From positions 310,001-374,000 of the forward strand of contig NZ_SRXO01000003.1 of the NCBI RefSeq assembly GCF_008360935.1: 64,000 bases of DNA, read 5' to 3'. The notes under the pieces were generated by a model. It was given only the letters and a program-made list of their open reading frames with translations, had not been told where the DNA came from and did no database searches. This stretch comes from Siccirubricoccus phaeus (GTDB lineage: Bacteria > Pseudomonadota > Alphaproteobacteria > Acetobacterales > Acetobacteraceae). Below, piece after piece: positions 28,791 through 38,114 of the stretch (positions within the stretch are counted from its first letter, which is position 1; each line of letters begins with the position of its first letter). Made by a program: the position numbers and the translations under genes.

Positions 28791-30431
28791 TCAGCTCAGC
28801 GCCAGGCCGGCATAGCCGCGCGCGGCGATGTCCTCGGCCCATGCGCGATAGGTCGGCGCGCTGCCGGTGTAGCGCGCGACTCGGCGCACCTGCCGGCCCT
28901 CGACATTGACGTTGACGCCGGTCATCCAGGAATCGACCTCCATGGAGAGCAGCCCCTGGGCGACCTCCATCACATGGTCCATCCACTTTGCCATCGCCTC
29001 GGGCGTCGCCTCGGCGCGGGTCAGGCCATTGGCCTGCATGTGGCGCAGCAGGCGCGTCACCCAGTCCACGTTGAACTCGATCGAGCGCGGGATGTTGCCG
29101 AGCGCGGCGTGCGGGCCGAGCAGCATGAACATGTTCGGGAAGCCGTCCTGCAGCATGCCGACCAGCGATGTCGCGCCGTCCTTCCACATCTCCTTCAGCG
29201 CCACGCCGTCCTTGCCGCGGAACTCGATGCGGTCGAAGGCGCCGCGCAGGGCATCGAAGCCGGTGGCATAGACGATGATGTCGAACTCGTAGTCCCGCTC
29301 GCTGGTGCGGATGCCGGTCGCGGTGATGCGCTCGATCGGCGTCTCGCGGGTGTCCACCAGCGTCACGTTGGGCTGGTTGTAGACCTCGTAGTATTTCGTC
29401 TCGAGCGGCACGCGGCGGGTGCCGAAGCCATGATTCTTCGGGATCAGCTTCTCGGCGACCTTCTGGTCCTTCACCCGCTGACGGATCTTGTTGGCGACGA
29501 AGTCCGAGATGACCCGGTTGGCCTCGCGGCTGGTCAGCATGTCCTTGAAGTTGCCGACCCAGATGCCGAAGCCGCGCTCATTGTAGAGCTTCTCGAGGAT
29601 CGCGTTGCGCTCCTCCTCGGACACCTCGAAGGCGCCCTTCTCCATCGGCGTGTGCAGGAAGCAGGAGAAGGTCTCCTCGCAGCGGCGGAAGATCTCGTCG
29701 TAGCGGGCGCGGATCTGCTCCATCTCCTCGGGCGTGATCCTGCCGTTGCCGAGCGGGGCGCACCAGTTCGGCGTGCGCTGGAACACCACCAGTTCCCGCG
29801 CCGTCTTGGCGACCTCCTGGATGGTCTGCACGCCCGAGGCGCCGGTGCCGATGACGGCGACGCGCTTGCCGGCGAAATCCACCGGCTCCTTGGGCCACAG
29901 GCCGGTGTGGAAGGACTGGCCGCGGAAGTCGCCGATGCCGGGGAAGTTCGGCATGGTCGGCGCCGACAGCGCGCCGATCGCGGTGATCAGGAAGCGCGCG
30001 CGGTGGCGGCTGCCATCCTCGAGCGTGACGGTCCAGCTGCGGCTGGCCTCGTCCCATTCGGCCGCCTTGACCCGCGCGTTGAACTGGATGTCGCGGCGCA
30101 GGTCGTATTTGTCGGCGACGCGGTTGAGGTAGCGCTCGGTCTCCGGCTGCGGGGCGAAATGCTCGCTCCAGCTCCATTCCTGCAGCAGGTCCTTGTCGAA
30201 GGAAAAGCCGTAGGAATAGCTCTCGGAATCGAAGCGGCAGCCGGGGTAGCGGTTCCAGTACCAGGTGCCGCCGACGCCGGTGCCGGCCTCGAAGACGCGC
30301 GCGCTGAGGCCGAGCTCGCGCAGCCGGATCAGCTGGTAGAGGCCCGACATGCCGGCGCCGATCACGATGGCGTCGAAGGTGGTGCCAGGGGCACCGGCGG
30401 GCGCGGTGCGCGTCTCGGTCATGGTGGTCAT
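28791..30431 (-). CDS. Baeyer-Villiger flavin monooxygenase
   Basis: A 546-residue class B monooxygenase, paralogous to 138-1781 and almost the same length. FAD site GAGMSG (about residues 25-30), GGTWYWNRYPGCRFDSES, the fingerprint FRGQSFHTGLWP (about 175), NADPH site GTGASG, and ATGFD (about 380) are present. It differs from the first copy around the substrate region, so different ketones are likely. The start MTTMTETRT has AAAGGA upstream; an ATG three codons in is an alternative. It is followed after 75 bases by coaA and preceded by a Bug gene 36 bases away, which may encode uptake for its substrate. Confidence 0.9.
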   Translation of the reverse strand: MTTMTETRTAPAGAPGTTFDAIVIGAGMSGLYQLIRLRELGLSARVFEAGTGVGGTWYWNRYPGCRFDSESYSYGFSFDKDLLQEWSWSEHFAPQPETERYLNRVADKYDLRRDIQFNARVKAAEWDEASRSWTVTLEDGSRHRARFLITAIGALSAPTMPNFPGIGDFRGQSFHTGLWPKEPVDFAGKRVAVIGTGASGVQTIQEVAKTARELVVFQRTPNWCAPLGNGRITPEEMEQIRARYDEIFRRCEETFSCFLHTPMEKGAFEVSEEERNAILEKLYNERGFGIWVGNFKDMLTSREANRVISDFVANKIRQRVKDQKVAEKLIPKNHGFGTRRVPLETKYYEVYNQPNVTLVDTRETPIERITATGIRTSERDYEFDIIVYATGFDALRGAFDRIEFRGKDGVALKEMWKDGATSLVGMLQDGFPNMFMLLGPHAALGNIPRSIEFNVDWVTRLLRHMQANGLTRAEATPEAMAKWMDHVMEVAQGLLSMEVDSWMTGVNVNVEGRQVRRVARYTGSAPTYRAWAEDIAARGYAGLALS

Positions 30432-30467
30432 CGGATTCGGTCCTTTGCAGGAGTGGCGGCGCGCCGG

Positions 30468-31466
30468 TCAGTCCACGCGGGCACCGGAAATGCGGACGAT
30501 CTCGGCCCAGCGGTCGATCTCGGAGGCGATGATCCGGCGCGTCTCCTCGGGCGAGGAGAAGGCGACCTCGAGCCCGAGCATCTCGCGGAAGCGTTCCTCG
30601 ACGCCCGGCGCGCCAAGGGCCCGCTGCAGCACGGCCGAGCTGCGCTCGACCGCGGCGCGGGGAATCCCGGCCGGGCCGATCACGGCGAAGAACACGTCGG
30701 TGACGCAATCCGGCACGCCGGCTTCGGCCATGGTCGGCACATCGGGCAGCGCCGGCGCCCGCGCCGCCCCGCTCACCGCCAGGGGGCGGAACTGCTCGGC
30801 GCGGATCGCGGCGAGGCCGGTCGTCATGGTCTCGAAGGTGAAGGCGACGTCGCCGCGCATCATCGCGGTGTTCGACGGCGCATTGCCGGCGAAATGGACG
30901 GGGAAGATGTCGATCCCGGCGCGCACGCGCAGCAGCTCGCCAGACAGGTGGCTCGACGAGCCCACCCCCGGGGTGGCGTAGGACAGCTCCCCCGGCCGCG
31001 CCCGCGCCGCGGCAATCAGCTCCGGCAGGGTGCGGATGGGCGATTGCGCGCTCACCACCAGGATGTTCGCCGTGCGCGCGATCTGGGCGATCGGCTCGTG
31101 GTCGCGGCGCGGATCATAGGGCAGGCGGCGGAACAGCGAGACATTGATCGCCAGCGCCCCGCCCGCAGACACGCCCATCGTGTAGCCGTCGGGCGCCGCC
31201 TTGGCGATGGCGTCCACGCCGATATTGCCGCCGGCGCCGGCGCGGTTCTCGACCACCACGGGTTGGCCGAGGCCCTCGCGCAGCATTTCGGCCAGCAGCC
31301 GTCCGAGCACGTCGGTCGAGCCGCCGGCGGGGAAGGGCACGATGAAGCGGATCGGCCGGGCCGGCCATGCCTGGGCGCGGGCCGGGGCGGCCAATGCGGG
31401 CGACAGCAGCGCCGCGCCGATCAGCGCCTGGCGGCGCGGCAGGGCCGCACCCTTCGGTCGTTCCAT
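30468..31466 (-). CDS. Bug/TTT-family solute-binding protein
   Basis: A 332-residue Bug-family protein. The ATG chosen (MERPKGA) has GGGGGAAA 4 bases upstream; another ATG four codons earlier exists. The leader LPRRQALIGAALLS followed by an Ala-rich stretch to APARAQA suggests Tat/Sec export. Family motifs: PFPAGGSTDVLGRLLAE, VENRAGAGGNIG and FPVHFAGNAPSN. It is first of a possible Bug-monooxygenase pair on the minus strand and diverges from the marR efflux operon over a 255-base region. Confidence 0.88.
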   Translation of the reverse strand: MERPKGAALPRRQALIGAALLSPALAAPARAQAWPARPIRFIVPFPAGGSTDVLGRLLAEMLREGLGQPVVVENRAGAGGNIGVDAIAKAAPDGYTMGVSAGGALAINVSLFRRLPYDPRRDHEPIAQIARTANILVVSAQSPIRTLPELIAAARARPGELSYATPGVGSSSHLSGELLRVRAGIDIFPVHFAGNAPSNTAMMRGDVAFTFETMTTGLAAIRAEQFRPLAVSGAARAPALPDVPTMAEAGVPDCVTDVFFAVIGPAGIPRAAVERSSAVLQRALGAPGVEERFREMLGLEVAFSSPEETRRIIASEIDRWAEIVRISGARVD

Positions 31467-31518
31467 GGTTTCCCCCACTCCACTTTTTATTTCAGTTTGC
31501 TTTTCCAGCGTCTTTGTC

Positions 31519-31538
31519 CAGCGGGTGGCAGCCCGCTG
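31519..31538. promoter_or_regulatory. Inverted repeat in the Bug/marR divergent region
   Basis: A 7-bp inverted repeat (CAGCGGG and CCCGCTG, 6-base spacer) lies in the divergent region, about 53 bases upstream of the Bug start. It could be an operator or a leader hairpin of the Bug mRNA. Short, so weakly supported. Confidence 0.3.
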
Positions 31539-31691
31539 AACAGGCGTTCAGTCTGCGCAGCCGGCGCGGCAATCGTCAATCACCTCTCCAGCGGTCCACG
31601 AGCTCGCCATCGGGCGACGCATCGGCGGATGCCGCCTCGGGCGGCGGACCGCCGCGAGGACCGCGCATCGCCGCTTTTTCGGTTGCAGGAG

Positions 31692-31717
31692 ATTAATTGC
31701 CCGGCTAATTAGTTGCC
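31692..31717 (+). promoter_or_regulatory. AT-rich candidate MarR operator/promoter
   Basis: Just before the marR ATG is an AT-rich island in otherwise GC-rich DNA, holding the imperfect inverted pair TTAATTGCC and GGCTAATTA and a further AATTAGTTGC. MarR proteins typically bind such short palindromes overlapping their own promoter. The sequence is seen directly; autoregulation is inferred. Confidence 0.5.
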
Positions 31718-31721
31718 TGCG

Positions 31722-32210
31722 ATGAGAGTGGATGCAACCCTGCTCGGTGGTCAGGAACGCTTCGGCGTGCTGCTCGGACAGATCGCCCGCCATTGGCGCG
31801 CGCGCCTGGACCGCCGGCTGAGCGAGTTCGGGCTGACGGATGCCCGCTGGGTGACGCTGCTGCACCTCGCGCGCAGCGGCGACGGCCTCACCCAGAAGGA
31901 TCTCGCCGCCGGCGTCGGCGTCGGCGGGCCGACGCTGGTGCGCACCCTCGACCGGCTGGAGCGCGAAGGCATGGTCGTCCGGGTGGGCGACGCGCAGGAC
32001 CGGCGCGCCAAGACCGTCCATTTGACGGACAAGGCGATCCCGGTGCTGCGGGTGATCGAGGACACGGCGGCCGCGGTGCGGTCGGAACTGCTGAGTGGCA
32101 TCTCCGCGGCGGAGCTTGATCTCTGCCTCGCGGTGTTCGATCGCGTGGCGGCCAATCTCGCCGCCGCGGCGGCAAGGACGGATTGCGAGAATGGACATAG
32201 GGCAGCCTAG
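31722..32210 (+). CDS. MarR-family transcriptional regulator
   Basis: A 162-residue winged-helix regulator. The central DNA-binding part reads LTQKDLAAGVGVGGPTLVRTLDRLEREGMV, followed by the wing DAQDRRAKTVHLTDKA, both typical of MarR/SlyA. The first plausible ATG (MRVDATLL) is used; a TTG 9 bases upstream is possible. It overlaps the next gene (membrane fusion protein) by 20 bases, so it is the first gene of an EmrAB-type efflux operon. It probably represses that operon until a phenolic or aromatic inducer binds; the inducer class is assumed from family behaviour. Confidence 0.9.
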   Translation: MRVDATLLGGQERFGVLLGQIARHWRARLDRRLSEFGLTDARWVTLLHLARSGDGLTQKDLAAGVGVGGPTLVRTLDRLEREGMVVRVGDAQDRRAKTVHLTDKAIPVLRVIEDTAAAVRSELLSGISAAELDLCLAVFDRVAANLAAAAARTDCENGHRAA

Positions 32211-33333
32211 CGGCATCCCGGCGGAGACGGCCGGCCGGCCTGCGCGGATGCGGGTGATGCGGCGGATCGTGGGGCGGGCGGCCGCGGTGGTGGTGGGCGG
32301 GGCGATCCTGGTCGCCGCCGGTTCGTGGCTGATGAAGCAGTTCACCCACATCCATGTCGATGACGCGCGCATCGCCGCCGACATGGTCGTGCTGAGCAGC
32401 CGCATGCCCGGCTGGGTGACGGCGGTCAACGTCGCCGAAGGCGATTCCGTTGCCCAGGGGACGGTGATCATCGCCATCGACGAGCGCATCGCCTCGCTCG
32501 ACCTGCGCAACGTCGAGGCGCAGCTCGCCGGCGTGGCCGCCCGCCGCGCCGAGACCGAGGCGCGCATCGTGATGATCGACCACCAGACCGCCAGCCAGGA
32601 ACAAGCCCAGCGCGCCCGGGTCGAGGCGGCCGAGGCGGCGCTCGCCGGGGCGGAGGCGCAGTTCAAGCTCGCCCAGGCGGATTTCGCGCGCGCGCAGGAA
32701 CTCGTGGCCACCGGCGCCGGCACCAGGGCCCGCTTCGACCAGAGCCGCGCCGCCCTCGATTCCGGCCGGCAGGCGGTGCTCGCCCGCCGCGCGGACCTGA
32801 CCAATGCGCGCGCCACCCTCGCCGAGGTCATCGCGGCGCGCGAGCAGCTCAACGTGCTGCGACGGCAGCTCGACACCCTGTCGGCCGAGGAGGCGAGCCT
32901 GACGGCGCAGCGCGAGCGCGCCGCGCTCGACCTCGCCGACCGGCGCATCGTCATGCCGTTCAACGGCCGGGTGGACCGCGTCTTCGTCGATCCGGGCGAA
33001 TACGTCACGCCGGGCCAGCGCCTGCTGATGGTGCACGATCCCGACGCGGTGCGCGTGGATGCCAACGTCAAGGAAACCGACATCCGCTATTTCCGCCCCG
33101 GCGGGCGGGTGCGGGTCACGGTGGATGCCTATCCCGGCCAGGTCCTCGACGGCACGGTCGATCGCATCGGCCAGGCCGCGACCAGCGAATTCGCGCTGCT
33201 GCCCAATCCGAACCCGAGCGGCAACTTCACCAAGATCTCCCAGCGCCTGCCGGTGCGGATCCGCGTGCCGCAGCAGGAAGGGCGGCTGCGCCCGGGCATG
33301 ATGGTGGAGGTCGAGGCATCCATCCGTGACTGA
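32191..33333 (+). CDS. HlyD/EmrA-type membrane fusion protein
   Basis: A 380-residue periplasmic adaptor with one N-terminal membrane segment (about residues 30-48, AAAVVVGGAILVAAGSWLM). A biotinyl-lipoyl-like first half (HVDDARIAADMVVLSSRMPGWV) follows, then a long Ala/Glu/Arg-rich coiled-coil hairpin (about 100-215) and the second lipoyl half NGRVDRVFVDPGEYVTPGQRL. The gene overlaps marR by 20 bases and the MFS gene by 8. It would link the inner-membrane pump to an outer-membrane TolC-like channel; no outer-membrane gene is in the window. Confidence 0.9.
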   Translation: MDIGQPSGIPAETAGRPARMRVMRRIVGRAAAVVVGGAILVAAGSWLMKQFTHIHVDDARIAADMVVLSSRMPGWVTAVNVAEGDSVAQGTVIIAIDERIASLDLRNVEAQLAGVAARRAETEARIVMIDHQTASQEQAQRARVEAAEAALAGAEAQFKLAQADFARAQELVATGAGTRARFDQSRAALDSGRQAVLARRADLTNARATLAEVIAAREQLNVLRRQLDTLSAEEASLTAQRERAALDLADRRIVMPFNGRVDRVFVDPGEYVTPGQRLLMVHDPDAVRVDANVKETDIRYFRPGGRVRVTVDAYPGQVLDGTVDRIGQAATSEFALLPNPNPSGNFTKISQRLPVRIRVPQQEGRLRPGMMVEVEASIRD

Positions 33334-34948
33334 CCAGGCGCCGGCACCCGGCTCGCTCCCCGCGCTTATGAAGCGCTGGGGGGCCAACTACCGGTGGTAT
33401 GTCACGATCACGGCGATGATGGGCACCATCAGCACCGTGCTCAGCTCGACCATCGTCAATGTCGCCCTGCCGGACATCATGGGGACATTCGGCATGGGCC
33501 AGGACAAGGCCCAGCTGATCTCCACCGGCTTCCTCGCCGCGATGACCGGCACCATGCTCATCAATGCCTGGCTGGTGGACAGTTTCGGCCAGCGCGCCAC
33601 CTTCTCCGGCACCATCGCCGTGTTCATCGTCGCCTCGGCGATGGGCGGCCTCGCGCCCAGCGAGCCGGTCCTGATCCTTGCCCGCGTGCTGCAGGGCGGC
33701 GCGGCGGGGGTGCTGCAGCCGCTGGCGATGGTGACCATCTTCCAGGTCTTCCCGCCCGAGCGGCGCGGCTCGGCCATGGGCATCTATGGCATCGGGGTGG
33801 TGCTGGCGCCCGCGCTCGGGCCGACCATCGGCGGGCTGATGGTGGACAACTTCAACTGGCGATTCGTGTTCTTCCTGGTGCTGCCGTCCTGCATCGTCGG
33901 GCTGTTCCTCTCGGCGCTGTTCATGCCCGGGCGCGCGTCCAGCGGCCCGCGCAAGCCCTTCGACTGGATCGGCTTCGCGCTGCTGTCGGTGTTCCTCTTC
34001 GTGCTGCTCAACGGGCTGTCCAACGGCCAGCGTCATGGCTGGCTGTCGCACATGGTGCTGGCCGACTTCACCCTCGCCGCGGTCTCGGGCCTCGCCTTCC
34101 TGGGGTGGGAGAGCTGGACCGCCGCGCCGATGCTGAACCTCGCGCTGTTCCGCTTCCCCAGCTTCTCCGGCGCCTCCATCGTCGCCATCGTGTTCGGCGC
34201 CGGCATCTTCGGCTCGACCTACCTGGTGCCGATCTTCGTGCAGACCATCCAGGGCTATACCGCGACGCGCTCGGGGCTGGTGCTGATGCCCGCCGGGCTC
34301 ATCCTGACCATCGCCTTTCCCATCGCCGGGCGGCTGACGGACAAGCTGCCGGCCGACGTGATGATCACCGCCGGGCTGCTGCTGTTCGCCTGGTCCTCGC
34401 TGCTCATGGCCGGGCTCGACACCAATACCTCCTTCTGGTCGCTGGCGATATGGATCGCGCTGGGGCGCATCGGGCTTTCCCTCATCATGCCGAGCCTGAA
34501 CGCGGGGGCGCTGCGTGCGCTGCCGCCGCACCTGCTGGGCCAGGGTTCGGGGGCGCTCAACTTCGTCCGCCAGCTCGGCGGGGCGATCGGGACCAACCTG
34601 CTCGCCGTGATGAGCGAGCGGCGCGGCCAGCTCTACGCCCATGCCTTCGCCGCCTCCCAGGACACCGCCAATCCGGCCACAGTAGACATGCTGCGGCAAC
34701 TTCTTTCCTATCTCCTGGCCGAGGGGGGCATTGCCGAAGGCGGCGTCGCCCCGGGCTTCGGAGCGGAGAGCATCGGCCTGGCCGAGGGACAGCGGCTTGG
34801 CTACGCGCTGGATTATCTCGGTCGCATGCTGGCCGCGCAGGCGATGATGATGGGCTACCGCGACGGCTTCCTGCTGGTCGCCATCGCCTTCGTCGTCGCC
34901 ATCCCGCCCGCCTGGCTGATGCGCCTGCGCTCCCGCCGGGCAGGCTGA
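33326..34948 (+). CDS. MFS drug/acid efflux pump, DHA2 (EmrB) family
   Basis: A 540-residue 14-helix major facilitator. It opens after a GTG start with a cytoplasmic leader, then STIVNVALPDIMGTFGMG in helix 1-2, the DHA2 proton-antiport region GVVLAPALGPTIGG, and a terminal NxxRQxGxxxG-like NFVRQLGGAIGTN. The start overlaps the adaptor stop by 8 bases, so expression is coupled. With the adaptor it would expel lipophilic or acidic compounds, plausibly intermediates of the catabolic pathways here, a common role for MarR-EmrAB sets. A hairpin lies 20 bases after the stop. Confidence 0.92.
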   Translation: MTDQAPAPGSLPALMKRWGANYRWYVTITAMMGTISTVLSSTIVNVALPDIMGTFGMGQDKAQLISTGFLAAMTGTMLINAWLVDSFGQRATFSGTIAVFIVASAMGGLAPSEPVLILARVLQGGAAGVLQPLAMVTIFQVFPPERRGSAMGIYGIGVVLAPALGPTIGGLMVDNFNWRFVFFLVLPSCIVGLFLSALFMPGRASSGPRKPFDWIGFALLSVFLFVLLNGLSNGQRHGWLSHMVLADFTLAAVSGLAFLGWESWTAAPMLNLALFRFPSFSGASIVAIVFGAGIFGSTYLVPIFVQTIQGYTATRSGLVLMPAGLILTIAFPIAGRLTDKLPADVMITAGLLLFAWSSLLMAGLDTNTSFWSLAIWIALGRIGLSLIMPSLNAGALRALPPHLLGQGSGALNFVRQLGGAIGTNLLAVMSERRGQLYAHAFAASQDTANPATVDMLRQLLSYLLAEGGIAEGGVAPGFGAESIGLAEGQRLGYALDYLGRMLAAQAMMMGYRDGFLLVAIAFVVAIPPAWLMRLRSRRAG

Positions 34949-34968
34949 ACGCCGCCGCGCCATCGGGT

Positions 34969-34990
34969 TTCGCGGAGGTGCTTCCGCGAA
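34969..34990. terminator. Hairpin after the efflux operon
   Basis: An 8-bp perfect stem (TTCGCGGA with TCCGCGAA, 6-base loop, extendable by a G-T pair) lies 20 bases past the MFS stop. No U-run follows. Likely end of the marR-emrAB transcript. Confidence 0.5.
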
Positions 34991-35086
34991 TGGCGGGGCC
35001 ATGCCAGCCTGGGATGGCGACTTGACGGATGCCGGTCCGACCCGATAGCTGCGGATGGCGATCGAGGAATGAAGGGGGATAACGTC

Positions 35087-36253
35087 GTGGATTTCGCTCT
35101 GACGCCGCAGCACGAGGCGCTGCAGGAGGCCATCGGGCGCATCTGCGCCGATTTCGGCGACGAATACTGGCTGATGCGCGACCGCCAGGGCGGGTTCCCG
35201 ACCGAGCTGCACCAGGCGCTCGCGAAGGGCGGCTGGCTCGGCGTCTGCATGCCCGAGGATGTGGGCGGCACCGGCCTCGGCATCACCGAGGCGGCGCTGA
35301 TGATGCAGACCATCGCGCAATCCGGCGCGGGCATGAGCGGCGCCTCGGCCATCCACATGAACATCTTCGGGCTGCAGCCGGTGGTGGTGTTCGGCACCGA
35401 GGAGCAGAAGCAGCGGATGCTGCCGCCGCTGATCGAGGGCCGCGAGCGCGCCTGCTTCGCCGTGACCGAGCCCAATACCGGCCTCGACACCACCCAGCTC
35501 AAGACCCGCGCCGAGCGGCGCGGCGACCGCTATGTCGTGCATGGCCAGAAGGTGTGGATCAGCACGGCGCAGGTCGCCGAGAAGATGCTGCTGCTGGCGC
35601 GCACCACCCCGGCCGAGCAGGCGCGCAAGCGCACCGAGGGGCTGTCGCTGTTCTACACCAACTTCGACCGCAGCCGCATCGAGGTGCGCGAGATCGAGAA
35701 GATGGGCCGCAAGGCGGTCGATTCCAACCAGGTGTTCATCGACGGACTCGAGATTCCGGTCGAGGACCGCATAGGCGAGGAAGGGCAGGGCTTCCGCTAC
35801 ATCCTGCACGGCATGAACCCCGAGCGCATCCTGATCGCCGCGGAGGCGGCGGGCCTTGGTCATCTCGCGGTGTCGCGCGCCGCCGCATATGCCAAGGAGC
35901 GCGTGGTGTTCGGGCGCCCGATCGGCCAGAATCAGGCGATCCAGCATCCGCTCGCCGAATGCTGGATGGAACTCGAGGCGGCGCGGCTGATGACGATGAA
36001 CGCCGCCTGGCGCTACGACAGCGGGCTCGAATGCGGGGCGCAGGCGAACGCGGCGAAATACCTCGCCGCCGAGGCCGGCTTCAAGGCATGCCAGCAGGCA
36101 GTGATGACGCATGGCGGCTTCGGCTACGCGAAGGAATATCACGTCGAGCGCTACCTGCGCGAAAGCATGATCCCGCGCATCGCTCCGATCAGCCCGCAGC
36201 TCATCCTAAGCTTCGTCGCCGAGCGCGTGCTCGGGCTGCCGAAATCCTACTGA
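35087..36253 (+). CDS. Acyl-CoA dehydrogenase linked to etfBA
   Basis: A 388-residue acyl-CoA dehydrogenase. The GTG start ([12 protein letters not shown]) is preferred because GGGGGA is 8 bases upstream; an ATG 18 bases earlier has GAGGA only 1 base away. Middle-domain signature [14 protein letters not shown] and KVWISTAQ are present. The usual C-terminal glutamate loop is replaced by [12 protein letters not shown], so the base is probably the Glu of helix G (GMNPERIL). This dehydrogenase subtype often sits next to ETF genes, as here: etfB starts 46 bases later. Substrate unknown. Confidence 0.85.
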   Translation: MDFALTPQHEALQEAIGRICADFGDEYWLMRDRQGGFPTELHQALAKGGWLGVCMPEDVGGTGLGITEAALMMQTIAQSGAGMSGASAIHMNIFGLQPVVVFGTEEQKQRMLPPLIEGRERACFAVTEPNTGLDTTQLKTRAERRGDRYVVHGQKVWISTAQVAEKMLLLARTTPAEQARKRTEGLSLFYTNFDRSRIEVREIEKMGRKAVDSNQVFIDGLEIPVEDRIGEEGQGFRYILHGMNPERILIAAEAAGLGHLAVSRAAAYAKERVVFGRPIGQNQAIQHPLAECWMELEAARLMTMNAAWRYDSGLECGAQANAAKYLAAEAGFKACQQAVMTHGGFGYAKEYHVERYLRESMIPRIAPISPQLILSFVAERVLGLPKSY

Positions 36254-36299
36254 ACGCGCCGCCGCAGGGCGGTCCCTTGAGCAAACCAGGAAGATGCCG

Positions 36300-37049
36300 A
36301 TGAAGGTTCTCGTCCCCGTCAAGCGGGTGGTCGATTACAATGTGAAGGTCCGCGTTAAGGCGGATGGGTCGGGCGTCGAGACGGCGAACGTCAAGATGTC
36401 GATGAACCCGTTTGATGAGATCGCGGTCGAGGAAGCCGTGCGCCTGAAGGAGAAGGGCGTGGCGGAGGAGATCGTCGCGGTGTCCTGCGGCCCGAACGCG
36501 GCGCAGGAGCAGCTCCGCACGGCGCTGGCCATGGGGGCCGATCGCGGCATCCTGGTCGAGCATGACGGCGTGCTGGAGCCGCTGGCGGTGGCCAAGCTGC
36601 TGAAGGCGATCGTCGGCAGGGAAGGCCCGGCGCTGGTCATCCTGGGCAAGCAGGCGATCGACGACGACATGAGCGCGACGGGGCAGATGCTGGCGGCGCT
36701 GCTCGGCTGGGGCCAGGGCACCTTCGCCTCCAGGGTCGAGAAGGAGGGCGATGCCCTCAGGGTGACGCGCGAGGTCGATGGCGGGCTGGAGACGGTGTCG
36801 GTGAAGCTGCCGGCGATCGTGACCGCCGACCTGCGGCTGAACGAGCCGCGCTACGCCTCGCTGCCCAACATCATGAAGGCGCGCAAGAAGCCGATCGAGA
36901 CGGTGAAGCCGGCCGATCTGGGCGTTGATGTGACGCCGCGGCTGAGCGTGCTGAAGGTCGAGGAGCCGGCGAAGCGCCAGGCCGGCAAGAAGGTGGGCTC
37001 GGTGCAGGAACTCGTCGAGAAGCTGCGCAACGAAGCGAAGGTGATCTGA
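36300..37049 (+). CDS. etfB: Electron transfer flavoprotein beta subunit
   Basis: A 249-residue ETF beta subunit. ETF takes electrons from acyl-CoA dehydrogenases and passes them to ETF-ubiquinone oxidoreductase. It opens [19 protein letters not shown], with the recognition loop [19 protein letters not shown] and the AMP-binding [14 protein letters not shown]. The ATG at 36300 is chosen over 36294 because AGGA is 8 bases away and the product then begins at the conserved MKVLV. etfA follows after 2 bases. With at least seven intact acyl-CoA dehydrogenases in the window, this pair could serve many of them. Confidence 0.95.
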   Translation: MKVLVPVKRVVDYNVKVRVKADGSGVETANVKMSMNPFDEIAVEEAVRLKEKGVAEEIVAVSCGPNAAQEQLRTALAMGADRGILVEHDGVLEPLAVAKLLKAIVGREGPALVILGKQAIDDDMSATGQMLAALLGWGQGTFASRVEKEGDALRVTREVDGGLETVSVKLPAIVTADLRLNEPRYASLPNIMKARKKPIETVKPADLGVDVTPRLSVLKVEEPAKRQAGKKVGSVQELVEKLRNEAKVI

Positions 37050-37051
37050 CC

Positions 37052-37975
37052 ATGGCCGTGCTTGTTCTCGCCGACCACAAGGACGGCGCGCTGACCCAGC
37101 CCACCCGCAGCACGGTGGCCGCGGCGCGGAAACTTGGTGATGTGCATGTGCTGGTGGCCGGCGAAGGGGCCGGCGCGGCCGCGGCCGCCGCGGCAAGGCT
37201 GCCGGGGGTGGCGAAGCTGCTGACCGGGTCCGAGGCGCCGGCGCTGGCCGAGCCGCTGGCGGCGCAGCTGGTGGCGCTGGCGCCGGGCTATTCGCACCTG
37301 CTGGCCCCGGCCTCGGCCGCGGGCAGGAACGTGATGCCGCGCGCCGCGGCGCTGCTCGACGTGCAGGTGCTGTCCGATGTCTGCGGCGTGGTCGATGCCG
37401 ACACCTTCATCCGCCCGATCTACGCGGGCAACGCGCTGGCCACCGTGAAGTCGGCGGATGCGAAGAAGGTGCTGACGGTGCGCGCCACCTCCTTCGACCC
37501 GGTCCCGGCCGAAGGCGGCAACGCGACGGTGGAAGCCGCCCCGGCCGCCGCCGACCCCGGCCTGTCATCCTTCGTGGGCGCCGAGATCGTGAAGTCCGAG
37601 CGGCCGGAACTGACGGCGGCACGGATCGTCATCTCGGGCGGGCGGGCGATGGGCTCGGCGGAGAACTTCGCCATCATCGAGAAGGTGGCGGACCGGCTGG
37701 GCGCCGCGGTCGGCGCCTCGCGCGCGGCGGTGGATGCGGGCTACGCGGCGAACGACATGCAGGTCGGCCAGACCGGCAAGATCGTGGCGCCGGAACTCTA
37801 CATCGCGGTGGGCATCTCGGGCGCCATCCAGCACTTGGCGGGGATGAAGGACAGCAAGGTCATCGTCGCCATCAACAAGGACGAGGAAGCGCCGATCTTC
37901 CAGGTGGCCGACTACGGGCTGGTGGCGGACCTGTTCAAGGCAGTGCCGGAACTGGAAGCCGAACTGGCGAAGTGA
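37052..37975 (+). CDS. etfA: Electron transfer flavoprotein alpha subunit
   Basis: A 307-residue ETF alpha subunit carrying the FAD. The C-terminal FAD domain shows [45 protein letters not shown] and [10 protein letters not shown], with the conserved Asp/Lys run [18 protein letters not shown]. It starts 2 bases after etfB. Two hairpins follow its stop, separating it from the convergent CoA-transferase gene. Confidence 0.95.
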   Translation: MAVLVLADHKDGALTQPTRSTVAAARKLGDVHVLVAGEGAGAAAAAAARLPGVAKLLTGSEAPALAEPLAAQLVALAPGYSHLLAPASAAGRNVMPRAAALLDVQVLSDVCGVVDADTFIRPIYAGNALATVKSADAKKVLTVRATSFDPVPAEGGNATVEAAPAAADPGLSSFVGAEIVKSERPELTAARIVISGGRAMGSAENFAIIEKVADRLGAAVGASRAAVDAGYAANDMQVGQTGKIVAPELYIAVGISGAIQHLAGMKDSKVIVAINKDEEAPIFQVADYGLVADLFKAVPELEAELAK

Positions 37976-37980
37976 AGGTC

Positions 37981-38000
37981 GGGGGAGGAGAACCTCCCCC
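37981..38000. terminator. Hairpin after etfA
   Basis: An 8-bp perfect stem (GGGGGAGG with CCTCCCCC, loop AGAA) begins 6 bases after the etfA stop. It could terminate the etf transcript together with the stronger hairpin further on. Confidence 0.55.
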
Positions 38001-38078
38001 GAACCCCCTCCCTTCCTTGACCATTGGCACCGGCCGCCGCCGCCGGTCCCCAAATGACAAAGAAGGTTGAGGGGGGGC

Positions 38079-38104
38079 GGGGGGAGAAGTTCTCTTCTCC
38101 CCCC
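38079..38104. terminator. Bidirectional hairpin between etfA and the CoA-transferase gene
   Basis: An 11-bp perfect stem (GGGGGGAGAAG with CTTCTCCCCCC, loop TTCT) lies 11 bases from the stop of the convergent CoA-transferase gene. It is placed to end transcripts from both sides, most directly the minus-strand one. Confidence 0.65.
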
Positions 38105-38114
38105 GTTTCAGGGT

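Noticed and set aside
27201-31712. A 1503-codon open frame on the plus strand
   Set aside because: It is antisense to well-supported genes (Nudix, coaA, monooxygenase, Bug) and has shadow-like composition.
33227-36142. A 971-codon open frame on the minus strand
   Set aside because: It covers the efflux pump and dehydrogenase genes antisense; His/Arg/Gln-rich with no domain.
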